A stretch of 64,000 nt of DNA from Dermacentor variabilis (GCF_050947875.1 NC_134574.1:154840051-154904050); one strand, 5' to 3'; positions 34,601 to 44,289 are shown, numbered from the stretch's first letter. The notes: a model not told the origin generated them from the letters alone. Translations and numbers: made by a program.

Positions 34601-37600
34601 GAGGAGCGCAGCACGCCGTCGCCGGACATTGTGCTCAGCGGCGCCGAAGCAGACACCGACACAGACAACGCCCTCTTGGCAAAGATAAGGGTCGGTTTCC
34701 CTGGAGCCCGGAGAACGCAGAGGCGTTGGTCTCGAACGGAGATGCACCGCTCCACTTCCTACGACACGGCGACATCGTCCCTGGCTCCTTCCTCGACCGC
34801 AGAGAGGCGCGTCCGTTCCGCGGGACAGTTTCCCGGCAAAAAGTCAAAGAAGTCGTCCCGCGACACCGTCAGCGAAGTCCCCCCGTCATCATGTTGGCAG
34901 TCCGTGTGCAACCTTTTCGGAGGATCAGAACAGCAACCGTCTTCCGAGAAGGCGGCTGGCGCAAAGAAGTCCAAGAGCTGCTGCAGTTCCGTTTGTGACC
35001 TGTGCAGATCCTCGTGTGACGAAGCGCCCCGACCGTACAAGAAATCGTCGCCTCGGAGAAGGTCGCCAGATGTCGTTGCACCATTACCGCCTCCGCCTGT
35101 GATGCCACCGCCTCCTGTGATGCCACCGCCGCCTATCGGCTATCCTCCGCTGCCACCGAAGCCAAAGTTCCGACGGCGGAACGGCAGCTCCGAAGACGTA
35201 GCCGAGAAAAGCCAAGAAGAGGCAAAGCCTGCCTCTGGAGGAAGCATACTTTCAAATATCTACAACTGGTTCTCCTCGCGGAGCGGAGACAAGCAGGACG
35301 AAGGCCAAATGGGACGCAAGGACACGAGACAGGACAACCAAGGCAGTAGTTTTCAGATCTGGTTAGCGAAAAAAGAGCGCGCCCTCAAGAGAGACGAGTA
35401 CAAACTCAATGGACCACACGGGCTTGCGGCCACACAGTCGCGAGAGCACTCAGCCACCCGATCCCGAGAGCCCCTGCCAGTGCAAGCCTCGCCGATGCCA
35501 CAGGAGCTGTACTTCGAGGAGGAAGGTGGTCCTCGGTGGGTTATTAAATACTCTCCTTCTAATTCTGCGTTGCCTGCACAACTGGCGGTAGATAGACCTG
35601 GCGCACCTGGCCCGCACAAGTCCGCGAGCTCGCGCGAGAGAACGCCTCCGGTCTCGAGTGTCCAGCAGTCACCGGCAGGCGCCGGTGAAACGAACTGGTC
35701 GGTCCAGTATTTGTACGGCCCCAGCAGTTCTAAACAAGCAACGGCCGCACAGTTAATCTCGCGGCCGCCGACGAGAATGCCCACGCCACCTTCTGTGCCC
35801 GTAGGCTTGCAAGGAAGCTGCGGGCCACCCGGCGCGGGACAAGGGCAAGCAATGGCGGCAGGCTTCGGTAGACCACCCTCGCACGGATTCGACAATACGC
35901 CCGACTGGTCTATACGCATAACGCACGGTCGCGAGCAGTCTTCGTCGTCGCGTGCCTCAGTCCGCTCCAAAGGCCCCGGAAAACACAGTCCTTCGGCCGG
36001 GTCGAAAGAAGCTCCACCCGAGATGCAACCGTCCTTCGTCTTGCGGCTCGTTGAACCACGTCCACGAAGCCGAGGCAGTTCAGCCAAGTCACTGGAACAC
36101 ACCCCGGATAAGAAGAAGAGCGAGGTGTCCTTCAAGGATAAGCCAGAGGCAAATGCCGTTGCACCGCCAGCAGAGCCGGCAGGTGCGAAGTCCAAGAAGA
36201 CGGAGCCTCCTCCTCCGGCAGCCGATGCTGGGAAAGCGCATCCGGCGCCTCCTATCGCCGCACCGCGCGTGCTCCAGACTGAAGAGTCGTTCAAGCACGA
36301 ATTCTACGAGGAGATGGACGAACGCGGCAGGGCGGCGACCATGGCCCCGGCGGTCATTCGGCCCGGCGGGGGCTTTGCGCAAGCGGCCGCGCAGTCGGCC
36401 GCCCTGCAGATGGCTGCCATCGATGCGCTCTTCTCGCGTGGCGCCGAACCGCTGAAGACGCCCGAGGGCGCTACCGAGGCCCCGAGGAAGCCCAGCTCCG
36501 CAAGTGCGCCCAGCAAAGAAGAGAAGAAACTTCCGGAAACGCCGAAGGAATCCCCACCGGACAAGCTGGGTCAAGGCGGTGCCTCGGCCGTCCTGCCGTC
36601 GTCGCAGTCGGAGCCGGCGCGCAACAAGGCCAAGGGACCCGAGGCCCCCAAGCCCGGCGGCAAGAAGGCGTCGCTGTCACCCGGCGAGCCGGCGCACACC
36701 AACTACGTGCTGGAGATGAAGCGGCAGCGGCAGCCGTACTGGAGTGACCCGTTGTCGTACAAGTGTCCCAGCGTGCAGGAGGTGGCCGGCTACGCCATCA
36801 TCACGGCCGTGCTCCTGCTGGGTCTGGTGTTGCTCGTGTCCGTGCCCAGGATGCGCTCGCAAGGTACCCATTGTCGCCGATCTGCATCCATTGTCGCCGA
36901 GCGTAGCGCAGCTACACTATACTAAACTGCGGTACACTGTTAAAGGGAACACCCCACTGTGACTCCTCTCACTTGGCTAGCTCTACAGCTTAAAAGGACG
37001 TCTTGTCGGGCGAGTTGGTCGCAATTCATCTTGGGTACTAGGCGCGAACACACACAAGAAACAAGGAAGGAGACGGGACAGAGCGTCCCCTTCCTTGTTT
37101 CTTGTGTGTGTTCGCACCTATAAGTACCCAAGATGAATAGCTCTACAGGTGCACGATGCCGGCTTAAAGCTATGGCCAATGCACTGCACTGACGTATTAG
37201 AAAGGTTCCAGTGCCATCAGCACCTCCCCCCCCCCTTAAAAATGAAATCTTCTGTTGTAAAGTTCGACGGCTGTGAACTTGCCAAAGGGAAAATTCGCGC
37301 CTGTTGTATTCCGTTTAACAATGAACCGGGACATAGCGGGAAGATGGGGGTATGGGGGGGGGGGCACAGGCCCTGTACGACGATGCCGCTTGCGTTTATG
37401 TATGTGCCATTCGTGTGCCAAATTGAGAACCTGTAGTTAAATAATATGCGCAGTTACGTGCCTAATTAATATATCCGTGTCAGTTAATTAACCGTCTAAT
37501 TGTTGATCTTAGAATGCATTCGAGCCGTTTTGAGTCCGTCCTCGACCTTACCTAGCTCGCTATCTCTGCTTTATCTAGCAGCTCACTAGCTCGACTTGTA

Positions 37601-37973
37601 CAAACACAACACCGTGTCTTATGCCGCTCTTATCTACGAACCTGGTACACCTATTGTATTACGAAAAATAAAACCTACGTTCTGGCGTCGCAATACTCAG
37701 GAAATGGCAGGCAACGAAGTATAACCGCACGTGAGTGTGCTTTCTATGTACGTTGTTTGCGGACGCGTATGCGAGCGTTGCAAAAGTTCTGAATCGAATC
37801 AAGAAAAGTTACCTTTAATTCCCAGTGCTGGTTCGTGCGCCACTGTTCAGCACTGCAGCGCTTTCTTCGTGTCGTTACATCCTCCATTCTTTTTTTTCTT
37901 TTTTTTTCAGACATTGACGCGTACTGAAAACGTGTTTCTGGTTTGCCTTGCAGCTCTGAATGTCCAGCAGTGA
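22524..37973 (+). CDS. Unrecognised giant Ser/Pro-rich protein with C-terminal membrane anchor (5' end missing)
   Basis: Exons 22524-22658, 26155-26285, 29150-36863 and 37954-37973 join in phase (1, 0, 1) to at least about 2,660 aa. I do not recognise the family. Nearly all of it is low-complexity, Ser/Pro/Arg-rich and probably disordered. Visible landmarks: four copies of an SATTxGLTDxDR repeat (30369-30890); a short coiled-coil-like helix (33713-33850); four RRKK...RGSP repeats (34150-34480); paired Cys clusters (34885-35030); a proline tract PPPVMPPPP ending PPLPPKPK (35085-35170); four WxIxY-type strands (35530-36070); four QTE-type motifs. One hydrophobic segment (36788-36846) lies about 11 residues from the C-terminus, suggesting a tail-anchored or type I membrane protein with almost everything on one side. 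A poly(A) signal follows at 38038. Confidence 0.8.
22830..22945 (+). repeat. Dispersed repeat family B copy
   Basis: GGGAAAGGCAGGGAGGTTAA, then CCGGTTGGCTACCCTGCAAG and a GA-rich tail. Relatives are at 9790-9880 (inverted) and 53770-53850. It lies just inside intron 1 of the giant gene model. Confidence 0.65.
23168..23470 (+). repeat. Imperfect tandem duplication, about 150-bp unit
   Basis: Two copies share CCGAA(G/T)TC, CCAAGCTTTT, AGCTGTCTTCCCTAATTATA and TTTCTCTTACGAACAAT. It is in an intron of the giant gene. Confidence 0.65.
23471..25190. other. Intron of giant gene, mostly unassigned
   Basis: A tRNA-like SINE remnant may lie at 24043-24105 (TATCTCAGTGGTAGCCGTGC, then GTTCGACACC). No other feature is supported. 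Confidence 0.35.
25191..25777 (+). repeat. 65-bp satellite array, about nine copies
   Basis: The unit is about 65 bp, containing AATTGACAGAATTAATTAGC, GCCTGAAGGG and GTAACTAGTATATGCG. Copies differ by single bases and one 2-bp insertion (GTGT). It is AT-rich, in the giant gene's intron, and ends beside a SINE. Confidence 0.93.
25838..26058 (+). mobile_element. tRNA-derived SINE (plus strand), rearranged head
   Basis: The A-box-like GTGTAGCCCCAGTGGCTAC is separated by a (TAA)n insert from a second head copy. B-box GTGGGTTCGATCCCC follows, then the Ruka-like body (GGAATGCAAAAACGCTCGTG, GGTGCACGTTATAA). It lies about 100 bp upstream of the exon at 26155. Confidence 0.7.
26155..26285 (+). CDS. 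Giant gene, second detectable exon
   Basis: The acceptor GTTTCAG ends at 26154. It reads GWPQLSDYACSDLSFDGAG...GLLGGTNEAPRPVART and ends at a strong donor GTGAGC (26286), phase 0. The phase agrees on both sides. Confidence 0.68.
26447..27185 (+). mobile_element. Probable solo LTR, 739 bp
   Basis: It begins TGTTGTGCCCGTAC and ends AAAGTCGTTACA, with the TG...CA ends of an LTR. GGCC flanks it on both sides (26443-26446, 27186-27189) as a 4-bp duplication. It holds a TATA-like GGCTTTATAAGCCCC near 26806 and a duplicated block (CAACGCTCTGTCACGAAACG) at about 27062 and 27130. No internal retroviral genes adjoin, so it would be a solo LTR of Ty3/gypsy type. Confidence 0.6.
28415..29000. mobile_element. 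Possible element with CTTTGAAxGTCCTTTGAA inverted ends
   Basis: TTTGAAGGTCCTTTGAAG (28420-28438) and TTCAAAGGACTTTCAAAG (about 28982-29000) are inverted relatives. Several further TTTCAAAGG copies occur between them. No target duplication was established. Confidence 0.4.
29150..36863 (+). CDS. Giant gene, 7.7-kb main exon
   Basis: The acceptor TCGTCGCAG ends at 29149. The frame is open without a stop for 7,714 nt, starting ADRDDKSVPVAKR, AIQIEEARDFSRKQCHKYTA. An uninterrupted frame of this length in a GC-moderate region is strong evidence of coding. The exon ends at GTACCC (36864), phase 1, just after the membrane segment. If unspliced, the frame continues to a stop at 36923. Confidence 0.93.
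30369..30890 (+). repeat. Four-copy protein repeat, SATTxGLTDxDR type
   Basis: Within the giant exon, four units read FLFSATTVGFSEKERQA, FGLSATTFGLTDSDRRA, FGFSATTIGLTDKDRQA and FGFSATTIGLTDRDVQN. The middle two are followed by IASSxSLDKR. Spacing is about 110-190 nt with Ser/Arg-rich linkers. Conservation of the core against disordered linkers suggests a binding motif. Confidence 0.85.
34150..34480 (+). repeat. Four-copy protein repeat, RRKK...RGSP type
   Basis: Four tandem units of about 26-29 residues in the giant exon. Examples are FTWATRRKKSPRSSSHGSPG, FACVTRRKKPTQSSSRGSPD, TLETRRKKATQPSPRGSPN and FAWETHQKKSSQPSPRGSPA. Basic patches and SP sites suggest phospho-regulated or nucleic-acid/lipid-contacting segments; this is inference only. 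Confidence 0.85.
37020..37137. mobile_element. Foldback element 3
   Basis: The left arm (37025-37071) and right arm (37087-37137) are inverted copies. Shared blocks are ATTCATCTTGGGTACT, GCGAACACACACAAG and AAACAAGGAAGG, around a short loop. It is in the last intron of the giant gene. Confidence 0.82.
37667..37672 (+). terminator. Possible alternative poly(A) signal
   Basis: An AATAAA inside the last intron of the giant gene. If the donor at 36864 is skipped, a transcript ending here would carry a different C-terminal tail (about 20 residues). Confidence 0.35.
37954..37973 (+). CDS. Giant gene, terminal coding exon
   Basis: The acceptor GCCTTGCAG ends at 37953, after a long T-rich tract (37891-37909). 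Joined in phase 1 it encodes ALNVQQ then TGA. A poly(A) signal only 65 nt later supports it as the last exon. Confidence 0.68.
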
Positions 37974-38037
37974 CATTATGCGGCGACTCCCATCATCTCC
38001 ATCTCTGCTGTTACATACTTTGTTCACTTCCTCTCGC

Positions 38038-38043
38038 AATAAA
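38038..38043 (+). terminator. Poly(A) signal of the giant gene
   Basis: AATAAA lies 65 nt after the TGA of the terminal exon on the same strand. Confidence 0.65.
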
Positions 38044-38268
38044 GCCAGGTTCGATCAGGCTCACCAGAATTATAAGCCAGCCGGACTCGCCCGAACTCAC
38101 AGAATCGCAGGTCGGTTCCAGTCTGAGTGAGCCGACTTGAGTGAGTTTGCCGGCCTGTGGTTGTGACCCTGCGCTGCAGCCCGTGCAGCCACCGATCTGG
38201 GGGCACGATTCACCCGCGCTGCATGTGAAGCGATGTTCTCGATCACGTGTAAGCCGCAGTGCCGGCAG

Positions 38269-38430
38269 CTGTACACTGTAAAATAATTTGCACCCTTAAA
38301 AGTGAATGAGGGTGCGATTCGGTTTATAACTCACACCCTTACTACCTTCTGCGTGTGTAATGGTGCGAGTCATCGACCGAATTACACTCTAGCTCACATT
38401 TAAGGATGTAAACTGTTTTACAGTGTACAG
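38269..38430. mobile_element. 162-bp MITE with palindromic ends
   Basis: CTGTACACTGTAAAA (38269-38283) and its exact inverse TTTTACAGTGTACAG (38416-38430) bound the element. Internal arms are also inverted (TGCACCCTTAAAAGTGAATG against CTCACATTTAAGGATGTAAA). A partial relative is at 8880. Confidence 0.85.
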
Positions 38431-38544
38431 TCGCGGTTCGAGACAGCTGCGGTCAGTCCAACTGGAGTGAACGTATTAGTATATGCCTGCGCGAATGGCG
38501 AGTGTTGGGGCCGAATCGAATGCGGATCGAATAGCGGCGAAAAC

Positions 38545-38640
38545 GAATCGAATTTAATTAAATTCTGGGTATTTTACGTGCCAGAACCATCCATCTGATT
38601 ATGAGACATGCCGTAGTGGGGGACTCGGGATTCATTTTTT
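38545..38640 (-). mobile_element. Ruka-like SINE 3' fragment
   Basis: Plus-strand reading TTTTACGTGCCAGAACCA, TGATTATGAGACATGCCGTA, GTGGGGGACTC is the reverse of the SINE body. The head is missing and a T run follows. Confidence 0.65.
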
Positions 38641-39246
38641 TTTTTTGTCGCTCGATGTGTGGTGTTTAATGGTGCAAGGGCCAGAAATGGGAGTCGTATT
38701 GAGGTGCCCCGGATTAATTTTTTTGGCCGCGTCAGGTATACACGGGCGACGCGCACGTTTAATATCGTTTCGCGCAAGTTATACGGGGTAAGAGGATGCA
38801 AGTATACGCTCCACTTGGCAGATCTGCCTGCGCTTATAATACACACACGATGTTTCTCGGGGTGCGCCGCGTGTGTGATGCGACCGCCCCAAGCGGTGGA
38901 CTGCTGAAAGACAAGGTCGCATGCCTGCGCACGACGGATCCCCTCCCCCCACCCTCCCCCATGCGAAGAGCACGTGATCCATCCCCGCCTGTTGTGGCTC
39001 GGCCCATTCGCGCCTCCCGCGTTCTAGCGCCAGCTGCACGCCGGCTTGATTCCTGCCCGATCACTTCGTGCACGCGGGGACGCCAGGTGCAGGGCGACCT
39101 TTCGGAGGCGGACCGTGCCTCCTCCTCCTCCTCTTCCTCCTCGAACGTAGACCACACGCACGCCGAGCGGAAAGCAGAGCACGATCTACTTCCACCCAAA
39201 AGCCCCCAATGCGAACGCACGCTCTATAGCAGCAATCGGCACGTGT

Positions 39247-39640
39247 AGTTATCGGTAACGTTTTCTTGACATTCTCGCAACTCGGAATGAGACGAAAGAG
39301 AAAAAAAAAAAGAGAAAGGACAGACAAAGAAGAAAGAGCTGCAGGCACAGTACAACGCAGTTTGTTCTTTGAGTGATTCATTTTTAACATTTCCGACTGA
39401 TTCATTCTTGACATTACCGCAAATGAGAATGAGTCAGGGGGGAATAAAGATAAGACGGAACAAGAAGAAACAGGAGATGCAGGCATGGTTAACGCAACTA
39501 ATTTATGAGTGATTCATTTTCAACATTCTTGACTCGTTCATCCTTGACATTACCGCAAGTGAGAATGAGTCATCGAAAAATTAAGAAAGAACAAGAAGAA
39601 ACAAGAGCTAGAGCATCATCGATGCAACTTATTCTCTGTG
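39247..39640 (+). repeat. Imperfect tandem repeat, about 125-bp unit, three copies
   Basis: Shared blocks: GAGTGATTCATTTT, CTTGACATTACCGCAA, TGAGAATGAGTC and GAACAAGAAGAAACA. No coding frame is shared. Confidence 0.65.
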
Positions 39641-40514
39641 GTGTTATAATACCAAGAAAACGTCATGGTGAACCAAGTCTCCCAGACCGCCACCCTAGTG
39701 AAGCTAATCGATAACGTCAAAGCAGCTGAAACGAGCAAGTAAAAACAAGAGTGCGAGTAACAGTGCGTGTGCGCTCAAACTTCCTGCACAACTGCATCTA
39801 AACACTTTCAGTACGTGACCCCCCTCCCCTCCCTTTTAGTAGTGCCAAACCTACCATAACCCTACCCCTTATAAATAAGCCTTCTGGAAATTTACATTTT
39901 TCAGTGACGCTGATGCATTTACATAACAATTTACTAAAAAACATTAACAGCGGCAGGGGGAGTTACCAAAAATGTTTGTTAATGTTTCCTAACAAGGATT
40001 GATTTAATAATGTACTTTATTCAAACGGACGTGGTTTAGCCTTTAATGCGCGGCCTTTAAATGCGACAGCATTTCTTCGGCTGCCTTCCTGACAAAATTT
40101 TGTCGTCTCACACCGACAAACGAAGTAGTGCGAAGACGGAAGTGGACAGTTTAAAGCTTGACGTTCAAAGGTTGGTGAAATACATTGATGGCATTGGTGA
40201 TGATTGGTGATAATGATAATGGACCCTCCAACACCCCGCGCAAAAAAAAAAAAGCTTCCTAACCCATTTGGGGTTAATGAACCTCAGTTTCCGAAACACT
40301 GTCCTAGACGCGTCGGCAACGACGTTGTTCGCCCATGGGCGCCACGGCACTAAGGCAGCGCCTTCGTCTATGACTGTTCAACCGGATCACGTGGCTGCGC
40401 ATCAGGAAACCTCCCTGAGCCTCCGTGTCTTCAAAATATCCGAATAAAATTTAATTGACGTCATCCGTGTCGTCACTCGGAAGTACTTAGTTGGCAGCTG
40501 AAAAATTTTGAAAA

Positions 40515-40741
40515 TTAAATTATGGGGTTGTACGTGCCAAAACCACGTTCTGATTACGATGCACGCCGTAGTGGAGGACTCCGGAAATTTCGACCACCTG
40601 GGGGTTCTTTAACGTGCACCTGAATCTAAGAGCACGGGTGTTTTCGACGCCCTCGAAATGCGGCCGCCGTGGCCGGGATTCGATCCCGCCACCTCGTGCT
40701 CAGCAGCCCAACACCATAGCCACTGAGCAACCGCGGCGGGT
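40515..40741 (-). mobile_element. Ruka-like SINE, full head and body
   Basis: Minus strand: the head ACCCGCCGCGGTTGCTCAGT is at 40741, then GTGGCGGGATCGAATCCC, GGCCACGGCGGCCGC, the body, and tail near 40515. It is close in sequence to the inner copy at 20626. Confidence 0.85.
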
Positions 40742-41299
40742 TTAGTAGGGAGCTTGTCTTCAATAGCGGAGCCGGTGTGCCAAACTTTATCGTGGCACGC
40801 ATGCGCTCCCGCCAGTGTTCACGTACGGCGACGACCGGTCGCTTCGATTGTCCAGTTCCGCCGCTGCGATGGAACGGGGCTAGTCGCTGGTGCGCGTCCT
40901 CGACAAACATCGTGCGCTGCTGTTTGCTGCGCGCCGAAATGCGCACTCAATGCGCACTCAATGCGCAACATTTGTATGGAGCGGGCGAAGGCCATTGTTG
41001 TTGTCCTGAGTGGCTGTCGCACAGACCCACAGTAGGGGATTGGCCATGCATCGGGTGGGTAATTAGGTGTATAAAAACAAGGGAGTCAACAATTTGAACG
41101 CTGGAGCTTGAAACGTAAACGTTTCGTGTGGGGAGAAAAAAAATAAACATAATAAAACCGTGTAAGAAAATCTATTAATAGACAAATAAAAGCTACGGTG
41201 GGGAGGTAGAACGATCAGTCTAACGTGGTAATCGATTGGTTTCAATTAGACAATTTTGGATTGCCAAGCAAACATTTTCTGTGACAGAACCCAATAATG

Positions 41300-42420
41300 G
41301 AGGCTACAAAAGATAGGCCGTTGTGGGACATTCGATATCGCACTCTTGGAGGAGGCTTGCGTGCGCGTGCAAAGAGCGCACGCACTACGCGCCACAGCAC
41401 GTGAGCGCTGCTCAGAACGTGCAAGCACGTGACATCACCGTAAGCTGCTTCGGAAGCCTCACACTTCTCACGCAGCGAATACTCGTCGCCTGTGCCACGA
41501 CTCCTTACTCAACTGGGCTTAGGCATTGCTCTTGTATAGCATGCACAATTTTTTTTTTACAGCGAAGGTGTAAATTACTAGAGTTCCGTGCATTTTTTTT
41601 CTCCGTGAACAAAAACTATCATCATCAATGGCTCATACCCCGTAAGCATTCATACCCCTGTAAGCAAGCAAAAGATGCAATGGCTCGTAGCCCCGTAAGG
41701 CAGAGGCTACAAGTACTCAGCAAAGTGAAGCGAACAGTGCTAAAATTCTTTCTGATCGCGCATACAACATGCAGAACAGCATGTCAAAAACTGTCATCAT
41801 CAATGACTCATACCCCCGTAAGCAGGCAAAGAATGCAATGCGTAAGGTTCATGGCTACTCACTTTGCGTGAATTAGCTGCGATGACACTATACCCCTGTT
41901 GCCACTGATTTCAATATGGAAGAGTCGGTACCGAAAAGGGAGCGATTTACGCGTTCCGCGTTGAAGACATGTCCCTTGCGATGCCACACCGATCCGGCCC
42001 AACCGAGCACTCAGCGGCGTACGTGCATCGATTTGACATTATCAAAGAATGTGACTGCAGTTGCGAGTGAGATAATGACCACCGATGAAGGCAATAAATA
42101 AGTTTGTACCTTTGTTCAAAATTACGTGTCACCACCGGGTCGTGTGCTAAACAGCTTCGCTCGTCAACTACCTTCAAGGAGTGGAATGGCTCATGATTTT
42201 TTTTTACATTATGTATATATTCTCGAGCATTCAAACTTTCCATTGCTTTGAGGCTCAGTTGAACGACTTGTAAGACGATAGTATGACCAATTCGTTTTGT
42301 TTAGCTTCAACGAGTCCATGTTTTCCTTCTGTATTGCCCCAGATTTATTGGCTTGCCTATACGCAGGCCATTCCAGCGAAATAAGCTTGCGTGGTGGAGA
42401 AGTGCGATTGCACCGCGCAT
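41300..42420. other. Unassigned sequence with a short dispersed motif
   Basis: CATACCCCYGTAAGCA recurs (41634, 41650, 41811) together with TATCATCATCAATGGCTC. Otherwise nothing is recognised. Confidence 0.35.
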
Positions 42421-42424
42421 TCGG

Positions 42425-42662
42425 CTTCACCACCGGACTTTACCACTGGGCTTCGCCACCGGGCCCTGGGTCTTCGCCCTGGGTCTCACCACTGGCCGTC
42501 GTCACCGGGCTTTATCACTGGATTTCACTACCGGGTTCAGTCATCGGGCTTCATCACTGGACTTCACCACCGGGCTTCGTCACTGGACTTCACCACCGGG
42601 CTTCACCACCGGGCTTCACCACCGGGCTTCGTCACCGGGCTTCATCACTGGACTTCACCCCG
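42425..42662 (+). repeat. 15-bp minisatellite (CTTCACCACCGGG type)
   Basis: About fifteen imperfect units such as GGCTTCACCACCGGG, GACTTCACCACCGGG and GGCTTCATCACTGG. The unit length is a multiple of three, so long open frames arise in all registers; I do not take them as genes. Confidence 0.9.
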
Positions 42663-43035
42663 GGTCCTTCTGAGAGCGAACCGCGTCGCTCATGAACCCT
42701 TCACGCGTGCAATGGTGTCGCGGCCCCACGTCTCGAACGCCCACGAGACCCGTCACCGGGGCAGCTGTGCTTCATGTGCGTTGGCTAAAAGAACGCGTGT
42801 AGCCGTGTTGACGGGCTTTGGCTAAAACACACTTTGAATAAAAAAAACACGTGTAAACACGTTCACTAAAAGAACGCGTGTAGCGTGGGACACGACTGCC
42901 TTTAGCATAATGCCGTTTCTTCGGCTGACCCCCATGAGGTCATGTGGAGCAAGACATGAATGATTGATCTGAGATCGCTGAGAGAGTCCTTCGGCCTGCA
43001 GTGGTCATAAGTATAATGCTTGTTATTATTGTTAC

Positions 43036-43940
43036 CTTTTTTAGAGCGCAGCTCTTTGGCGTCCGTTCCTGGGTTTCGCGTCGTCGTCGGCGTCGTCGTC
43101 GGCGTCGGCCTCGTAACCAGCTCCGCCCCCCTTTCATCCCCCCAGCGCTAGCAGCGACCGACTGATACCGCTGGATGCCGCTGACGCCGCTAGAGAGTCA
43201 AGATAACGTGACTGCATAGAACACCGTCGCCGCCATGCAGAAAGAGGAGGAAAGGGTCCCCCCCCCCCTGTTCTTGTGTGGCGGATAGCTGGGGTTGACT
43301 CACTATCGCCATCAGCGGCATCAGTCAGTCGCTGCTATCTCTTCCCTCCTCCCTTTATCGTGTTGTCCGCTTGCTGCGCGCGCTTCTGCCCCCATCGTTT
43401 GCCGCTGGGTGTACACGCCGCCCCCCTCCACTTCCGCTTACTGCTGGTTGCTCTCGACGGCGGCGATGAGCCTCCGCTTCGGCGGCGCGAACTGCAGGGT
43501 CTTCTCGGCGGCGGCGATGAGCTTCTGCTTCAGCCTCGCTTACTGCTGGTTGCTCTCGACGGCGGCGATGAGCCTCCGCTTCGGCGGCGCGAACGGCAGG
43601 GTCTTCTCGGCGGCGGCGCTTAGCCTCTGCTTCCCCCACGGCTGTGACAACCTCGCGAGGCACTTGTATAGATCTCGTCTTTGAGAATCAAGCATTGGTG
43701 TACCAAGTCGAACATATATCAGTCTATTTCTCCGACCACAAAGCTTCCTTCATGACTGTCAAGAACTGTTAGTGGAGTCTTTGTTAAAGGAATACGTGTG
43801 AAAAATAAAAAAAAAAATTATGTGATAGCGCATACATGTGTTGCTCGATTTCTTTGCCTCAATCTATCCAAAAGGTGAAACAGCTTATTTGCTGCGCTCA
43901 AATTTCGCATTAGGAAGTAACGTAATCGTCGGTAATTTTT
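43036..43940 (+). repeat. Dispersed repeat family A, copy 3 (long form)
   Basis: It begins TTTTTTAGAGCGCAGCTC, CCGTTCCTGGGTTTCGCGTC and ends ATTTCGCATTAGGAAGTAAC, GTAATCGTCGGTAAT, matching the ends of 15436-16040. The middle differs and contains the coding-like repeat at 43355-43663, so this copy is about 300 bp longer. Confidence 0.6.
43355..43663 (-). CDS. 102-aa ORF with 17-aa Arg/Glu/Ala repeats
   Basis: The minus-strand ORF has four units of 17 residues: EAEAKRRRREDPAVRAA, EAEAHRRRREQPAVSEA, EAEAHRRRREDPAVRAA and EAEAHRRRREQPAVSGS. Units 1/2 and 3/4 form a 34-residue (102-bp) duplication. It resembles Arg-rich peptide repeats of repeat-derived arthropod proteins (STPR-like), as does the ORF at 173. 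No promoter or poly(A) signal is evident; it may be a transposon-borne or decaying ORF. Confidence 0.4.
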   Translation of the reverse strand: MPREVVTAVGEAEAKRRRREDPAVRAAEAEAHRRRREQPAVSEAEAEAHRRRREDPAVRAAEAEAHRRRREQPAVSGSGGGRRVHPAANDGGRSARSKRTTR

Positions 43941-44289
43941 TTTCTTCTTCTCAAACAGGAAACAAAACAGAACAGACAAGACAGGACAGAGCGCTGAACC
44001 AGTGCTCGTCTCTTCTGTGCCGTCTCGTCTTAAAACGCCGAGAACTAGGTCACTGCGTCAAACCAACCAACCTAACAGCACGTTATTGCCTTTAAGCGAG
44101 CACTCTTGGGAATCTGGGCTGATTATAGACGTCAGTGACGCGCGAGGCGTCGAGCGTGCAGCGACGTGCGGTCTATACCACGAAACGCAATTAGCAGCCG
44201 TCCGCTGACTGGACAGCCACGGTGCACAGGAGTGCACACGGGAGAGAACAAACGGTTATGCAATCTGACCACTCTTGCAAAGAACGTTG

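Noticed and set aside
35353..36294. 313-aa antisense ORF within the giant exon
   Set aside because: Same reason: a Gly/Ser/Ala-rich shadow of the repeat-rich sense frame.
36864..36925. Readthrough C-terminus GTHCRRSASIVAERS as the main form
   Set aside because: A GT donor directly after the membrane segment and a T-rich acceptor with a stop and poly(A) signal at 37954-38043 fit better. Kept only as a possible isoform.
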